41,801 bases of DNA from an uncultured Bacteroides sp. (GTDB taxonomy: Bacteria > Bacteroidota > Bacteroidia > Bacteroidales > Bacteroidaceae). Position 1 is the stretch's first letter. The number at the start of each line of letters is the position of its first letter. Of the stretch, positions 1-7,998 are shown in pieces. A program made the position numbers and the translations under genes. Location of the stretch: NCBI GenBank assembly GCA_900553815.1, contig USEY01000027.1:1-41801 (forward strand), in the 5' to 3' direction. Under the pieces are notes generated by a model. The model saw only the letters and a program-made list of their open reading frames with translations, searched no databases and was not told the DNA's origin.

Positions 1-54
1 ATGCCGATTCTATGTTTAATTTTAATTTATCGGTAAAAATTTACCGAAGTATTG
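1..54 (+). repeat. Left copy of 54-bp terminal inverted repeat
   Basis: Bases 1-54 are the exact reverse complement of 41747-41800; identity stops at base 55 (A here, T in the other copy). The repeat holds an ORF start at 12 (MFNFNLSVKIYRSI) and a dyad CGGTAAA-AA-TTTACCG at 31-46. In this copy the ORF continues only five codons (DSHDK) and stops at the TAG overlapping the start of the SGNH gene, so it reads as a truncated 5' end. A TATGTTTA sequence at 10-17 weakly resembles the Bacteroides -7 box. Biological repeat or assembly edge effect cannot be told apart from this sequence alone. Confidence 0.9.
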
Positions 55-60
55 ATAGTC

Positions 61-1134
61 ATGATAAATAGGATTTATTTTGGTATTTTTTTATGGTTAT
101 GTTGGTTTGAGCCAAAGGCTCAGACAGTGTATTATAATGCAAATGAATTTCCTTTATATGGAAAATGTGAAGTAGGTTTGGGTGATAGATATAATAGATT
201 TCCAGATTCATTGAAACATGTTTCACGTAATAGTTTGTGGGATTTGAGTACTCATTCAGCAGGGATGGCTGTAAGGTTTAGGAGTAATTCCACTTCTATT
301 TCAGCTCGTTGGAATCTTAAATATAATACTCGGATGAATCATATGGCTGATACTGGTATTAAGGGGTTGGATTTATATTGTTATAATGATGGAGAATGGA
401 CCTTTGTAAATGTAGCTCGTCCAACGGGGAAAAATAATAAAGCCACAATTATAAAAAATATGTCAGCAGATTGGCGCGAATATATGTTGTATTTACCGTT
501 GTATGATGGCCTTGATTCGTTGTACATAGGTGTTGATTCATTAGCTGATATTTCTCTGCCTATATTGGAACTGCCTCGCAGAAATAAACCAATTGTTTTT
601 TATGGGACAAGTATTCTTCAGGGTGGATGTGCTTCGAGGCCTGGAATGGCACACACGAATATATTGGAAAGAATGCTAAATGTAGAAACAATTAATTTAG
701 GGTTCAGTGGAAATGCTTTCCTAGATTTGGAAGTAGCTGATTTGATGGCTTCAGTTGATGCTTCAGTCTATGTAATAGATTGTGTCCCAAATTCTACTGC
801 TAAGCAAATTAAAGAACGCTTATATGATTTTTATAAACGTATTCGTAATGCTCATTTGTGTACTCCTGTGATATTTGTAGAAGATCCTCAATTTACTTAT
901 TCAAAATTTGATCTGCTTATGGCAGAAGAGATTCGTACGAAGAATCAGGCTTTGCGTGAAGTATTTTATGAGTTAAAAGCTAAAGGAGAGACACATATAG
1001 TGTATATTGAATTATCAGACTTTCTGAGTAAGCATAATGAGGCAACTGTTGATGGTATACATTTTACTGATTTAGGCTTTAATGAGTTTGCTAAATTGTT
1101 ATATAAGTATTTGTATCCTTATACTAGGTTTTGA
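61..1134 (+). CDS. Exported SGNH/GDSL-family hydrolase
   Basis: A 357-residue exported esterase-like protein. A short signal peptide (residues 1-21, ending KAQ) is followed by an SGNH_N-type beta-sandwich (about 25-170, with SAGMAVRFRSN) and a C-terminal SGNH hydrolase domain. The nucleophile is Ser184 in FYGTSILQGG, block II is GFSGNAF, and the Asp331/His334 pair lies in DGIHFTDLGF. The family removes acyl groups, often from glycans or cell-envelope polymers; the substrate here is unknown. I chose ATG 61 over the in-frame TTG at 52 because it directly precedes the signal peptide. The gene is strikingly AT-rich (frequent TTA, AAT, ATA codons) compared with the rest of the window, which suggests acquisition by transfer. 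It directly follows the 54-bp repeat and converges on uraH. Confidence 0.88.
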   Translation: MINRIYFGIFLWLCWFEPKAQTVYYNANEFPLYGKCEVGLGDRYNRFPDSLKHVSRNSLWDLSTHSAGMAVRFRSNSTSISARWNLKYNTRMNHMADTGIKGLDLYCYNDGEWTFVNVARPTGKNNKATIIKNMSADWREYMLYLPLYDGLDSLYIGVDSLADISLPILELPRRNKPIVFYGTSILQGGCASRPGMAHTNILERMLNVETINLGFSGNAFLDLEVADLMASVDASVYVIDCVPNSTAKQIKERLYDFYKRIRNAHLCTPVIFVEDPQFTYSKFDLLMAEEIRTKNQALREVFYELKAKGETHIVYIELSDFLSKHNEATVDGIHFTDLGFNEFAKLLYKYLYPYTRF

Positions 1135-1199
1135 ATTACTTATTGCTTTTGGCATAATTTGTGAGATTGAATAAAATATGGGTTGATACTTATAAATTG

Positions 1200-1240
1200 T
1201 AAGTTGCCTGTCTTTGTTTTTAGAAACAGCAGGCAACTTA
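1200..1240. terminator. Bidirectional hairpin between convergent genes
   Basis: Perfect 11-bp arms, TAAGTTGCCTG at 1200-1210 and CAGGCAACTTA at 1230-1240, with a 19-base loop. It lies between the 3' ends of the SGNH gene (+) and the uraH-like gene (-). Neither side has a clean T-run, so intrinsic termination is an inference from position and stem strength. Confidence 0.5.
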
Positions 1241-1275
1241 TGATTTATATAGGTAATAATTACCTAAGCCAGCTT

Positions 1276-1692
1276 TTAGCTCCCCCTATATGTCGAATAC
1301 CCAAATGGGGAAAGCGTAATGGGGACGTGGTAGTGGTTGTTATCCTTAATCTCGAATACAACTTCGATGAAGGGATAGAAGGTAGATTGGTTTGGGGCTT
1401 GGAAGTAGGGGCTGACGTGGTAGGTCAATTTGTAGATGCCGGTACGGGCGGTGCCGGGAGCGGTTTCAAGGAAGTCTTTGACGCGGCCGTTGGAGTCGGT
1501 AGTTCTTTCTTCGATGAGACTCCACGATTGGTCATCATTCATACGCAAAAGGCTGATTAAAACGCCAGGTGCTGGCTTCCCCAGGTTGATGTCAAGGATG
1601 TGGCTGGAGAGCTGGTAGTTTTTTTCTTGTGCAACAGAGGTTGCAGAAAACAGAATAGTCAGTAAAGATGCGATAAATAAGCTTTTTTTCAT
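1276..1692 (-). CDS. uraH: 5-hydroxyisourate hydrolase (transthyretin-like), exported
   Basis: A 138-residue transthyretin-related protein. The family hydrolyses 5-hydroxyisourate, the uricase product, to OHCU. Recognition rests on LSSHILDINLGKPAPGV near the mature N-terminus (the family's His-containing strand), the central RTTDSNGR segment, and the diagnostic C-terminal YRGS tetrapeptide. A signal peptide (residues 1-21, ending SVAQ) places it in the periplasm, leaving a mature domain of about 117 residues, normal for the family. No uricase or OHCU decarboxylase is nearby, so its role in purine breakdown is not supported by context. It is transcribed alone from a good promoter at 1727-1756 and ends facing the SGNH gene. 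Confidence 0.9.
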   Translation of the reverse strand: MKKSLFIASLLTILFSATSVAQEKNYQLSSHILDINLGKPAPGVLISLLRMNDDQSWSLIEERTTDSNGRVKDFLETAPGTARTGIYKLTYHVSPYFQAPNQSTFYPFIEVVFEIKDNNHYHVPITLSPFGYSTYRGS

Positions 1693-1726
1693 GTCAGTGA
1701 GTATTAAGTAATAAAATCTATGTTCG

Positions 1727-1756
1727 CAAATATAGTAAAATTGGAATGATTACAAA
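1727..1756 (-). promoter_or_regulatory. Bacteroides-type promoter for uraH
   Basis: On the minus strand TTTG (1753-1756), an 18-bp spacer, then TATATTTG (1727-1734) match the Bacteroidetes -33/-7 consensus TTTG-N19-TAnnTTTG. The predicted start near 1720 leaves a leader of about 28 bases before the ATG at 1692. Confidence 0.65.
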
Positions 1757-2136
1757 TTTATATCTGGCTGAATTAGGTTGTTTTAACTACTTGGTTATTT
1801 AAGCTTTTCAAGTTTCTCAGCTACAAACCTTGTTAGTACTAAAGTGATAAAACTACTACCGGCCTGCTTGTTGGCTGATAATATTTTATTGCTCCAGAAA
1901 GTTATTTTTATCTTTTCTTTTACTGGTTGCTTGTGCCTGTATGTTGTGCCTGCGAAATTTGAAGGAGTGATAAAACTGACTGCTCTTTTTATTGTTTTTC
2001 GGATTTATTCTGTAAGTTTGTGCATTTAATAGTTGTATATTGAATCGATGTTGCTGTTGCAGGATGAGCAGTCTTGCTTGGAAAGGTATATATTAAAGTG
2101 GCACAGGGCATCGGGGATATAAAAACAGTGCTCAGA
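1757..2136. other. AT-rich divergent intergenic region
   Basis: About 380 bases between the uraH promoter and the folP start. Apart from the candidate folP promoter at 1991-2020 I see no gene, repeat or RNA. The 61-codon ORF at 1844-2029 has no family resemblance and crosses that promoter. Confidence 0.5.
1991..2020 (+). promoter_or_regulatory. Candidate promoter for folP-cdaA
   Basis: ATTG at 1991-1994 (3 of 4 matches to the -33 TTTG), an 18-bp spacer, then TAAGTTTG at 2013-2020 (perfect TAnnTTTG). The leader to the ATG at 2137 would be about 110 bases. Confidence 0.5.
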
Positions 2137-2979
2137 ATGAAGGATAAATATATCAATGTAAACGGTAGATTGATGGACCTGTCGACGCCTCGGGTGATGG
2201 GAATACTGAACGTGACGCCTGATTCGTTTTATGCCGGCAGCCGTATGCAGACGGAAGAGGCTATAGCGCAGCGTGTCAGGCAAATTGTGGACGAGGGGGC
2301 GGATATGATAGACATTGGTGCTTACTCGTCGAGGCCTAATGCTGACCATGTGAGCCAAGAGGAGGAAATGGAGCGGTTGCGTATGGGGCTTGCAGTCTTG
2401 CGAAGGGTGGCACCCGATGCGGTGGTGTCGGTAGACACTTTTCGTGCGGATGTGGCCCGGATGTGTGTGGAGGAATATGGGGTGGCCATTATTAACGACA
2501 TAGCTGCGGGTGAGATGGACGGGAAGATGTTTGAGACGGTGGCTGATTTGCGCGTGCCTTATATCATGATGCACATGCAGGGTACGCCGCAGGATATGCA
2601 ACAGCGGCCTCATTATGACAATCTGCTGAAAGAGGTATTCCTTTATTTTGCGAAGAAGGTGCAGCAGCTGCGTGACCTTGGTGTGAAGGATATGATTCTG
2701 GACCCGGGATTTGGATTTGGCAAGACGTTGGAGCATAATTATGAACTGCTGGCGCATCTGGAGGATTTCAGTGCGTTTGAGTTGCCGGTACTGGTAGGAG
2801 TGTCGCGCAAGTCGATGATATATAAGTTGCTTGACACGACACCTGCGGATGCCCTGAACGGGACGACGGTTATTGATACGATTTGCCTGTTGAAAGGGGC
2901 GGATATCTTGCGGGTGCATGATGTGCGTCAGGCAGTGGAGACGGTGAAGATAGTGGAGAAGATGAGAGATAACGGTTAG
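2137..2979 (+). CDS. folP: Dihydropteroate synthase
   Basis: A cytosolic folate enzyme that condenses 6-hydroxymethyl-7,8-dihydropterin pyrophosphate with p-aminobenzoate; it is the target of sulfonamides. The 280-residue length from ATG 2137 matches the family. TIM-barrel motifs are all present: MGILNVTPDSF near the N-terminus, DEGADMIDIGAYSSRP, SVDTF, INDIAAG, DPGFGFGKT, LVGVSRKSMI and the final DILRVHDV. A TTG at 2074 would add 21 residues unlike any family member, so I prefer 2137. It is followed after 90 bases by cdaA; this folP-cdaA order is common in Bacteroidetes. The stop codon lies inside the left arm of an imperfect inverted repeat (2974-3047). Confidence 0.96.
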   Translation: MKDKYINVNGRLMDLSTPRVMGILNVTPDSFYAGSRMQTEEAIAQRVRQIVDEGADMIDIGAYSSRPNADHVSQEEEMERLRMGLAVLRRVAPDAVVSVDTFRADVARMCVEEYGVAIINDIAAGEMDGKMFETVADLRVPYIMMHMQGTPQDMQQRPHYDNLLKEVFLYFAKKVQQLRDLGVKDMILDPGFGFGKTLEHNYELLAHLEDFSAFELPVLVGVSRKSMIYKLLDTTPADALNGTTVIDTICLLKGADILRVHDVRQAVETVKIVEKMRDNG

Positions 2980-3047
2980 TGGTTAGTGATTAGTGGTAAG
3001 TGGTAAAAAGGATAATGTGTTAATCACTGACCGTTAACCACTGACCG
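2974..3047. repeat. Imperfect intergenic inverted repeat (folP-cdaA)
   Basis: The left arm GGTTAGTGGTTAGTGATTAG (2974-2993) pairs imperfectly with the right arm at 3021-3047, whose complement begins CGGTCAGTGGTTAACGG. Both arms are made of a loose AGTGGTT-like rhythm and flank an A-rich loop. It is one of several such elements in this window with the same layout but different sequence (3867-3925, 36506-36567, 37175-37316, 39741-40188). Confidence 0.6.
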
Positions 3048-3069
3048 CTATTATAAAAATTGAGTAAGC

Positions 3070-3831
3070 GTGTTTTTTGAATTTGGCATAAAGGATTTTA
3101 TTGATATTCTGTCGGTGGCTTTTTTGCTGTACTATACGTACAAGCTGATGAAGGCATCGGGTTCTATCAATGTGTTTACGGGCATATTGGTCTTTATATT
3201 GATTTGGCTGGTGGTGTCGCAGGTGTTGGAGATGAAATTGCTGGGTTCGATTCTGGATAAACTGGTCAGTGTGGGCGTATTGGCATTGATAGTTTTGTTT
3301 CAGGAGGAAATCAGGCGTTTTCTGCTGACGCTGGGGTCGCACAGGCATGTCAGTGCCTTGATACGGTTTTTCAGTGGCGATAAGAAAGAGACGTTGGAAC
3401 ATGATGATATAATGCCGATTGTGATGGCCTGCATCAGTATGGGTAAGCAGAAAGTAGGAGCGCTGATTGTGGTGGAGCGTAATATGCCGATGGATGATGT
3501 CGTGCGTACGGGAGATGTGGTAAATGCAGATATCAATCAGCGGCTGATAGAGAATATTTTCTTTAAGAACAGTCCGTTGCACGACGGGGCAATGGTTATC
3601 AGCAAGAAGCGAATCAAGGCGGCGGGATGTATATTGCCAGTTTCGCATAACCTGGATATTCCCAAGGAATTGGGCTTGCGTCACAGGGCTGCCATGGGCA
3701 TCTCACAGGTGTCGGATGCGTTGGCTATCATTGTGTCGGAAGAGACGGGGGCTATTTCGGCTGCCTATAAAGGGCAGTTTCATTTGAGACTGACGGCAGA
3801 GGAACTGGAAAGCTTGTTGGCAAAGGAATAA
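3070..3831 (+). CDS. cdaA: Diadenylate cyclase (CdaA/DisA_N family)
   Basis: A membrane-bound enzyme that makes c-di-AMP from two ATP, a second messenger for potassium/osmotic and envelope homeostasis. The 253-residue protein has three N-terminal membrane segments (about 10-30, 38-56, 62-82) and then the DAC domain. The catalytic signatures are visible: DGA in PLHDGAMVI and RHR in LGLRHRAAMG, with GALIVVER before them. The start is taken as GTG 3070 because the N-terminal MFFEFGIKDFIDIL is typical for the family and no ATG is available. It is probably co-transcribed with folP. No CdaR-type regulator or c-di-AMP phosphodiesterase is present in the window. Confidence 0.94.
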   Translation: MFFEFGIKDFIDILSVAFLLYYTYKLMKASGSINVFTGILVFILIWLVVSQVLEMKLLGSILDKLVSVGVLALIVLFQEEIRRFLLTLGSHRHVSALIRFFSGDKKETLEHDDIMPIVMACISMGKQKVGALIVVERNMPMDDVVRTGDVVNADINQRLIENIFFKNSPLHDGAMVISKKRIKAAGCILPVSHNLDIPKELGLRHRAAMGISQVSDALAIIVSEETGAISAAYKGQFHLRLTAEELESLLAKE

Positions 3832-3866
3832 CTGAGAGTTGATATTGGAAATTTGACAGATATAAG

Positions 3867-3925
3867 CAAGTTTATTAGTTATTGTTTTTTTTAAGTTGAT
3901 GTAAAGTCATAGCTTATAAACTTAT
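3867..3925. repeat. Imperfect intergenic inverted repeat (cdaA-tldD)
   Basis: CAAGTTTATTAGTTATTG at 3867-3884 is partly complementary to CATAGCTTATAAACTTAT at 3908-3925, with a T-rich loop. Same architecture as the other degenerate intergenic repeats; it could also act as a terminator of the folP-cdaA transcript, since a T-run lies in its centre rather than at its end. Confidence 0.45.
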
Positions 3926-3952
3926 AATCTTACGAACTAAAGAATTATTAGT

Positions 3953-5488
3953 ATGGATAGACGAGATTTTTTAAAGACAGGCGGTCTGGCGATGTTGGGT
4001 ACACTGGCTGTACCTTCGTTTGGCGTTTCGGCCATACGGCAATCGCTGGCCGGAGCGGACAATAAGGCTGGTACGGCTGCTGCAATGACGCATTTTGGGG
4101 TGGCTGAGGCTGACTTGAAGAAGGTATTGGCCGCAGCTCTGGAAAAGGGCGGTGATTATGCTGACCTTTATTTTGAGCATACGTTCAATAACAGCGTTTC
4201 GCTGATGGATGGCAAGGTAAATAACTGTTCTTCGAACATTGACTTCGGTATGGGAGTACGTGTGGTGGCCGGTGACCAGACGGGATATGCGTATGTAGAA
4301 GGCGTGACATTGGAAGAAATGCTTCGTGCCGCACGTACGGCTGCACGTATAGCTACCTCGGGGAGTGCCGGAAAAGTGGCTGCACTGACCGAAAAGAAGA
4401 TTGCGAAGAATCGCTATACGGTAGTTTCACCGCTAGAGGCTGTAGGCGTGAAAGAGAAGATTCCTTATCTGGAGAAGTTGAATGAGAAGATATTCTCGCT
4501 TGACAAGCGTGTGAGAAAGGTACAGGCTATCCTGACAGACAGCACGTCGCATGTGTTGTTCTGCAACTCGCTGGGCGTTAGCTATTACGACTATCGGCCG
4601 ATGATAAACTTCATTGCCGTATGTATCATGGAAGAGAACGGACGGATGGAGAACAACATGGCAAGCCGCTCTTACCGGAAGGGCTTTGAGTTTATGACAG
4701 ACGACCTGGTGGACTTGCTGGCCCGTGAGGCGGTGGATAAGACTGCTATCCTGTTCAAGGCTATCAAACCAAAGGGAGGCGAGATGCCGGTGGTAATGGG
4801 AGCCGGTGGTTCGGGTATTCTGTTGCATGAAGCCATAGGTCATGCTTTTGAAGCAGACTTCAACCGTAAACGTACTTCTATCTTCTGCGACTTGCTGGGC
4901 AAGAAGGTGTGTGACGAACACATCAATGTAGTGGATGACGGTACGATTCCGTTCAACCGTGGTTCGGTGAACTTTGATGATGAAGGTGTGGAAGGCCAGA
5001 AGACTTATCTGGTGAAAGACGGCATCCTGACCAGTTATATGCACGACCGCATCAGTGCCCGCCACTATGGTGTGGAGCCTACGGGTAACGGACGCCGTGA
5101 TACATTCCGCAACATGCCTATCCCGCGTATGCGTGCTACTTATATGGAGTCGGGCAACATGAAGGAGGAAGACATCATTGCATCGGTGAAGAACGGCGTA
5201 TTTGTGGATAACTTTACGAACGGACAGGTACAGATTGGTGCGGGTGACTTTACATTTTTTGTGAAGTCGGGCTATCTGATAGAGAATGGTAAGCTGACGC
5301 TGCCCATTAAGGATATCAATATCATAGGTAACGGTCCGAAGGCACTGGCCGACATAACGATGGTGGCCGATAATAACAAGATAGACAATGGTACGTGGAC
5401 TTGTGGCAAGGACGGCCAGTCATGTCCGGTTACTTGCGGTATGCCTTCGGCATTGGTCAGCAAACTGACTGTGGGTGGTGAAAGTTGA
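3953..5488 (+). CDS. tldD: TldD-family metalloprotease with Tat-like signal
   Basis: A 511-residue TldD subunit. In other bacteria TldD pairs with TldE (PmbA) to form a zinc protease that degrades unfolded peptides and matures some RiPPs (microcin B17). The zinc motif HExxxH is at His292-Glu293-His297 (HEAIGH), and the C-terminal cysteine ligand region TCGKDGQSCPV is intact. Unlike the cytosolic E. coli protein, it begins with a twin-arginine-like segment (RRDFLK, residues 3-8) followed by a hydrophobic stretch, suggesting export. tldE follows after 40 bases and has no signal, which raises a compartment question. The start is ATG 3953, directly before the RR motif. Confidence 0.94.
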   Translation: MDRRDFLKTGGLAMLGTLAVPSFGVSAIRQSLAGADNKAGTAAAMTHFGVAEADLKKVLAAALEKGGDYADLYFEHTFNNSVSLMDGKVNNCSSNIDFGMGVRVVAGDQTGYAYVEGVTLEEMLRAARTAARIATSGSAGKVAALTEKKIAKNRYTVVSPLEAVGVKEKIPYLEKLNEKIFSLDKRVRKVQAILTDSTSHVLFCNSLGVSYYDYRPMINFIAVCIMEENGRMENNMASRSYRKGFEFMTDDLVDLLAREAVDKTAILFKAIKPKGGEMPVVMGAGGSGILLHEAIGHAFEADFNRKRTSIFCDLLGKKVCDEHINVVDDGTIPFNRGSVNFDDEGVEGQKTYLVKDGILTSYMHDRISARHYGVEPTGNGRRDTFRNMPIPRMRATYMESGNMKEEDIIASVKNGVFVDNFTNGQVQIGAGDFTFFVKSGYLIENGKLTLPIKDINIIGNGPKALADITMVADNNKIDNGTWTCGKDGQSCPVTCGMPSALVSKLTVGGES

Positions 5489-5528
5489 TGAAGAATAAAA
5501 GAATGAATTCTAAAAAACAGGAAAAGTA

Positions 5529-6848
5529 ATGATTACCGATACAAATAAAAAACTGGCACAATGGGCTATGGAATTTGCCCTGAAGAACGGTTGCCAGAGT
5601 GCAAAGGTGGTGCTTTATGCCAATTCGAACGCATCGTTTGAATTGCGCGATGCGAAGATGGACCGTTTGCAGCAGGCTTCGGAAAGCGGATTGTCCATTT
5701 CCTTGTATGTGGATGGACGCTATGGTAACTATTCTACAAACCGGTTAGACAAGAAAGAACTGGAGACCTTCATAAAGAATGGAATAGATTCTACGCGCTA
5801 TCTGGCAGTGGATGAAGCCCGTGTATTGGCCGATGCATCGCGCTACTATAAAGGTGGAAAACCGGATTTGAAGTTGTTTGACAAGAAGTTCTACAACATT
5901 AATCCTGACGAGAAAGTGGAATTGGCACGTGTGGCTGCTGAGGAAATCCTGGGCAAGGATGAGCGTATTATTTCAGTATCTACTTCGTATGGCGACGGTG
6001 AAGGTGCTTCGTATATGTTGATAAGCAATGGCTTTGAAGGTGAGGACAAGAGTACTTGGTTCTCGTTGTCGTCGAGCGTAGCCATTAAGGGAGAGGGAGA
6101 GGCAAGACCGTCGGACTATTGGTATTCGTCGGCATTGTTCTACGATAAATTGCAAAAGAAAGGCATTGGAGCCAAGTCGTTGGAGCGTGTATTGCGCAAG
6201 CTGGGACAGAAGAAAATAGCTTCGGGCAAATATACGATGGTGGTGGACAATATGAACTCGGGTCGTCTGATAAGTCCTGTATTGAGTGCCATTTCGGGTG
6301 GTTCTTTGCAGCAGAAAAATTCTTTCTTGCTGGACAAGTTGGGCACTAAGATTGGGTCGGACAAGTTGATATTGAAAGATGAACCACATATAATAGGGGC
6401 AAACGGTGCCCGTTACTTTGACGGTGAAGGCGTGGCGACAGAACCTCGCACAGTATTTGAGAATGGTGTGCTGAAGACATATTTCATCAGCACGTATCAT
6501 GCGAAGAAGATGGGTGTTGAGCCTACCATCAGCGGCCCTTCTTTGCTGGTGATGGAGCCGGGCGGCAAGGACCTGAACGGATTGGTGGCTGATGTAGAGA
6601 AGGGTATCCTGGTGACAGGATTCAACGGAGGAAACTGCAATAGCAGTACGGGCGACTTCTCTTATGGTATTGAAGGCTTCCTGATAGAAAATGGTAAGCT
6701 GACGCAGCCGGTAAATGAGATGAACGTTACGGGCAATATGGTAGAGCTTTGGGCATCGCTGGCTGCTGTGGGAAATGACCCGATGAAGGAGCGTTCATGG
6801 CGCATTCCATCGCTGGTGTTCGAAGGAGTGAACTTCAGCGGATTGTAA
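5529..6848 (+). CDS. tldE: TldE/PmbA-family metalloprotease partner
   Basis: A 439-residue paralogue of TldD that lacks the zinc motif, as expected for the TldE/PmbA subunit. In known complexes TldE forms the heterodimer that holds the substrate tunnel. Diagnostic segments are ARYFDGEGVATEPRTVFENG, the FNGGNCNSSTGDFSYG stretch and the C-terminal IPSLVFEGVNFSG. There is no signal peptide or membrane segment. It is the second gene of a tldD-tldE operon (40-base gap) and ends at a long hairpin (6885-6940). Confidence 0.93.
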   Translation: MITDTNKKLAQWAMEFALKNGCQSAKVVLYANSNASFELRDAKMDRLQQASESGLSISLYVDGRYGNYSTNRLDKKELETFIKNGIDSTRYLAVDEARVLADASRYYKGGKPDLKLFDKKFYNINPDEKVELARVAAEEILGKDERIISVSTSYGDGEGASYMLISNGFEGEDKSTWFSLSSSVAIKGEGEARPSDYWYSSALFYDKLQKKGIGAKSLERVLRKLGQKKIASGKYTMVVDNMNSGRLISPVLSAISGGSLQQKNSFLLDKLGTKIGSDKLILKDEPHIIGANGARYFDGEGVATEPRTVFENGVLKTYFISTYHAKKMGVEPTISGPSLLVMEPGGKDLNGLVADVEKGILVTGFNGGNCNSSTGDFSYGIEGFLIENGKLTQPVNEMNVTGNMVELWASLAAVGNDPMKERSWRIPSLVFEGVNFSGL

Positions 6849-6884
6849 GCAGTACTCCACAACAGGAGCAACCATTACATAATA

Positions 6885-6940
6885 AAAGAGGGACAAACCT
6901 TGTGGCAATATGATGAATGCCGCAGGATTTGTTCCTCTTT
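6885..6940. terminator. Long bidirectional hairpin between tldE and lrgB
   Basis: AAAGAGGGACAAACC starting at 6885 pairs with the complement ending TTTGTTCCTCTTT at 6928-6940, and the stem continues inward with TGTGGCA/TGCCGCA. It sits between convergent genes; an A-rich flank precedes it and a T-rich flank (CTGTTTCTAT) follows, so it could stop transcription from both sides. Confidence 0.7.
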
Positions 6941-6967
6941 CTGTTTCTATATGTTTGCTTTGTGGCT

Positions 6968-7663
6968 TTAGAGCAGGCCTAGCAGTCGCAAGATAGTAGG
7001 GGTCAGCAGTGCAGTGAAAATACCGTTCAGGGTCAGACCCAGACTGGCAAATGCACCATATTTACGGCTGATTTCCATGGCTGTGGAAGTGCCTACGGCA
7101 TGTGCCGCCGTACCTAGTGAAAGACCTTGTGCCATGGGGCTGCCGATGTGGGTCAGTTTCATGGTCTTGAAGCCGAGGATTCCACCCAGCAGGCCAACGC
7201 ATACTACTACAGCTGCCGTAAGCGATGGAATGCCTCCCAGCGATTTGGTTACCTCCATGGCAATGGGGGTAGTAACTGATTTGGGTGCTAGCGAGTAGAT
7301 GATTTCTGTTGGTGCATCCATCAGCTTGGCGATGACTACAACAGATACTACTCCTACAATGCAGCCGGCCAGTTGGGAGAGAAGGATAGGCAGCAGCTGC
7401 TTCTTGATGGTTTCCAATTGCAGATACAAGGGGACTCCCAGGGCAACTACGGCAGGCTTGAGCCAGAACTCAATCAAGTGTCCGCCTTCGTTGTAGGTCT
7501 CATAACTGATGTGGTTCACCTTCAGAAAGATGATGAGCAGGGCAATGGTGAGCAAGATGGGATTGAGCAGCATGATGCCCGTCTTCTTCTGCAAGAGTTT
7601 GGAGAAGAAGAAGATGCCAAACGTAATGGCAAGCAGGAAAAATTCGTTTTCTAAGAAGTTCAT
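6968..7663 (-). CDS. lrgB: LrgB/CidB-family membrane protein
   Basis: A 231-residue integral membrane protein of the LrgB family (holin-antiholin-like; also proposed to transport small organic acids or pyruvate in some species). The sequence is almost entirely hydrophobic helices, with family segments PLYLQLETIKKQLLPIL, SLAPKSVTTPIAMEV and GTAAHAVGTSTAMEI. I chose the ATG at 7663, which overlaps the lrgA stop by four bases (ATGA), over an upstream ATG at 7693 inside lrgA. This coupling supports one lrgAB operon whose products act together. The exact cellular role in Bacteroidetes is not known to me. Confidence 0.92.
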   Translation of the reverse strand: MNFLENEFFLLAITFGIFFFSKLLQKKTGIMLLNPILLTIALLIIFLKVNHISYETYNEGGHLIEFWLKPAVVALGVPLYLQLETIKKQLLPILLSQLAGCIVGVVSVVVIAKLMDAPTEIIYSLAPKSVTTPIAMEVTKSLGGIPSLTAAVVVCVGLLGGILGFKTMKLTHIGSPMAQGLSLGTAAHAVGTSTAMEISRKYGAFASLGLTLNGIFTALLTPTILRLLGLL

Positions 7664-7998
7664 TTGATTTTGCGCGTTAATTGGTGAACCCATCCGGTGA
7701 CAACAATGACCAGCAGGGTACTTACGATGGAAGCAATCACGATAGGCCAGAATTGGGCTGCAATGATGTCAAAGTAGAGCATCAGAGCCACGCCGGGCGG
7801 CACGAAGAAGAAACCGAGGTTAGCAACCAGAAAGTCGGACATTCCTTGTACCCAATGAAGTTTTATCCAACCTAATTTCAAGAAAAGGGTGAGCAGCAGC
7901 ATGCCGATGATGCTGGAAGGCAGTTTGATGCCTGTGAGAAAAACAATCAATTCACCCAAGGCTAAGCAGCCAAACAGAATGGCGCATTGACGAATCAT
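7660..7998 (-). CDS. lrgA: LrgA/CidA-family membrane protein
   Basis: A 112-residue membrane protein with four predicted helices, the usual size for the CidA/LrgA holin-like family. Characteristic segments are LPSSIIGMLLL, GMSDFLVANLGFFFVPPGVALM and a basic C-terminus. It is the first gene of lrgAB and overlaps lrgB by four bases. Upstream on the minus strand TAACTTTG (8046-8053) fits the -7 element, but I see no matching -33 box, so the promoter is only tentative. Confidence 0.9.
   Translation of the reverse strand: MIRQCAILFGCLALGELIVFLTGIKLPSSIIGMLLLTLFLKLGWIKLHWVQGMSDFLVANLGFFFVPPGVALMLYFDIIAAQFWPIVIASIVSTLLVIVVTGWVHQLTRKIK

Noticed and set aside
1183..1560. 125-codon plus-strand ORF over the uraH-like gene
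   Set aside because: Shadow of the transthyretin-like gene; contains the hairpin at 1200-1240 and no family motif.
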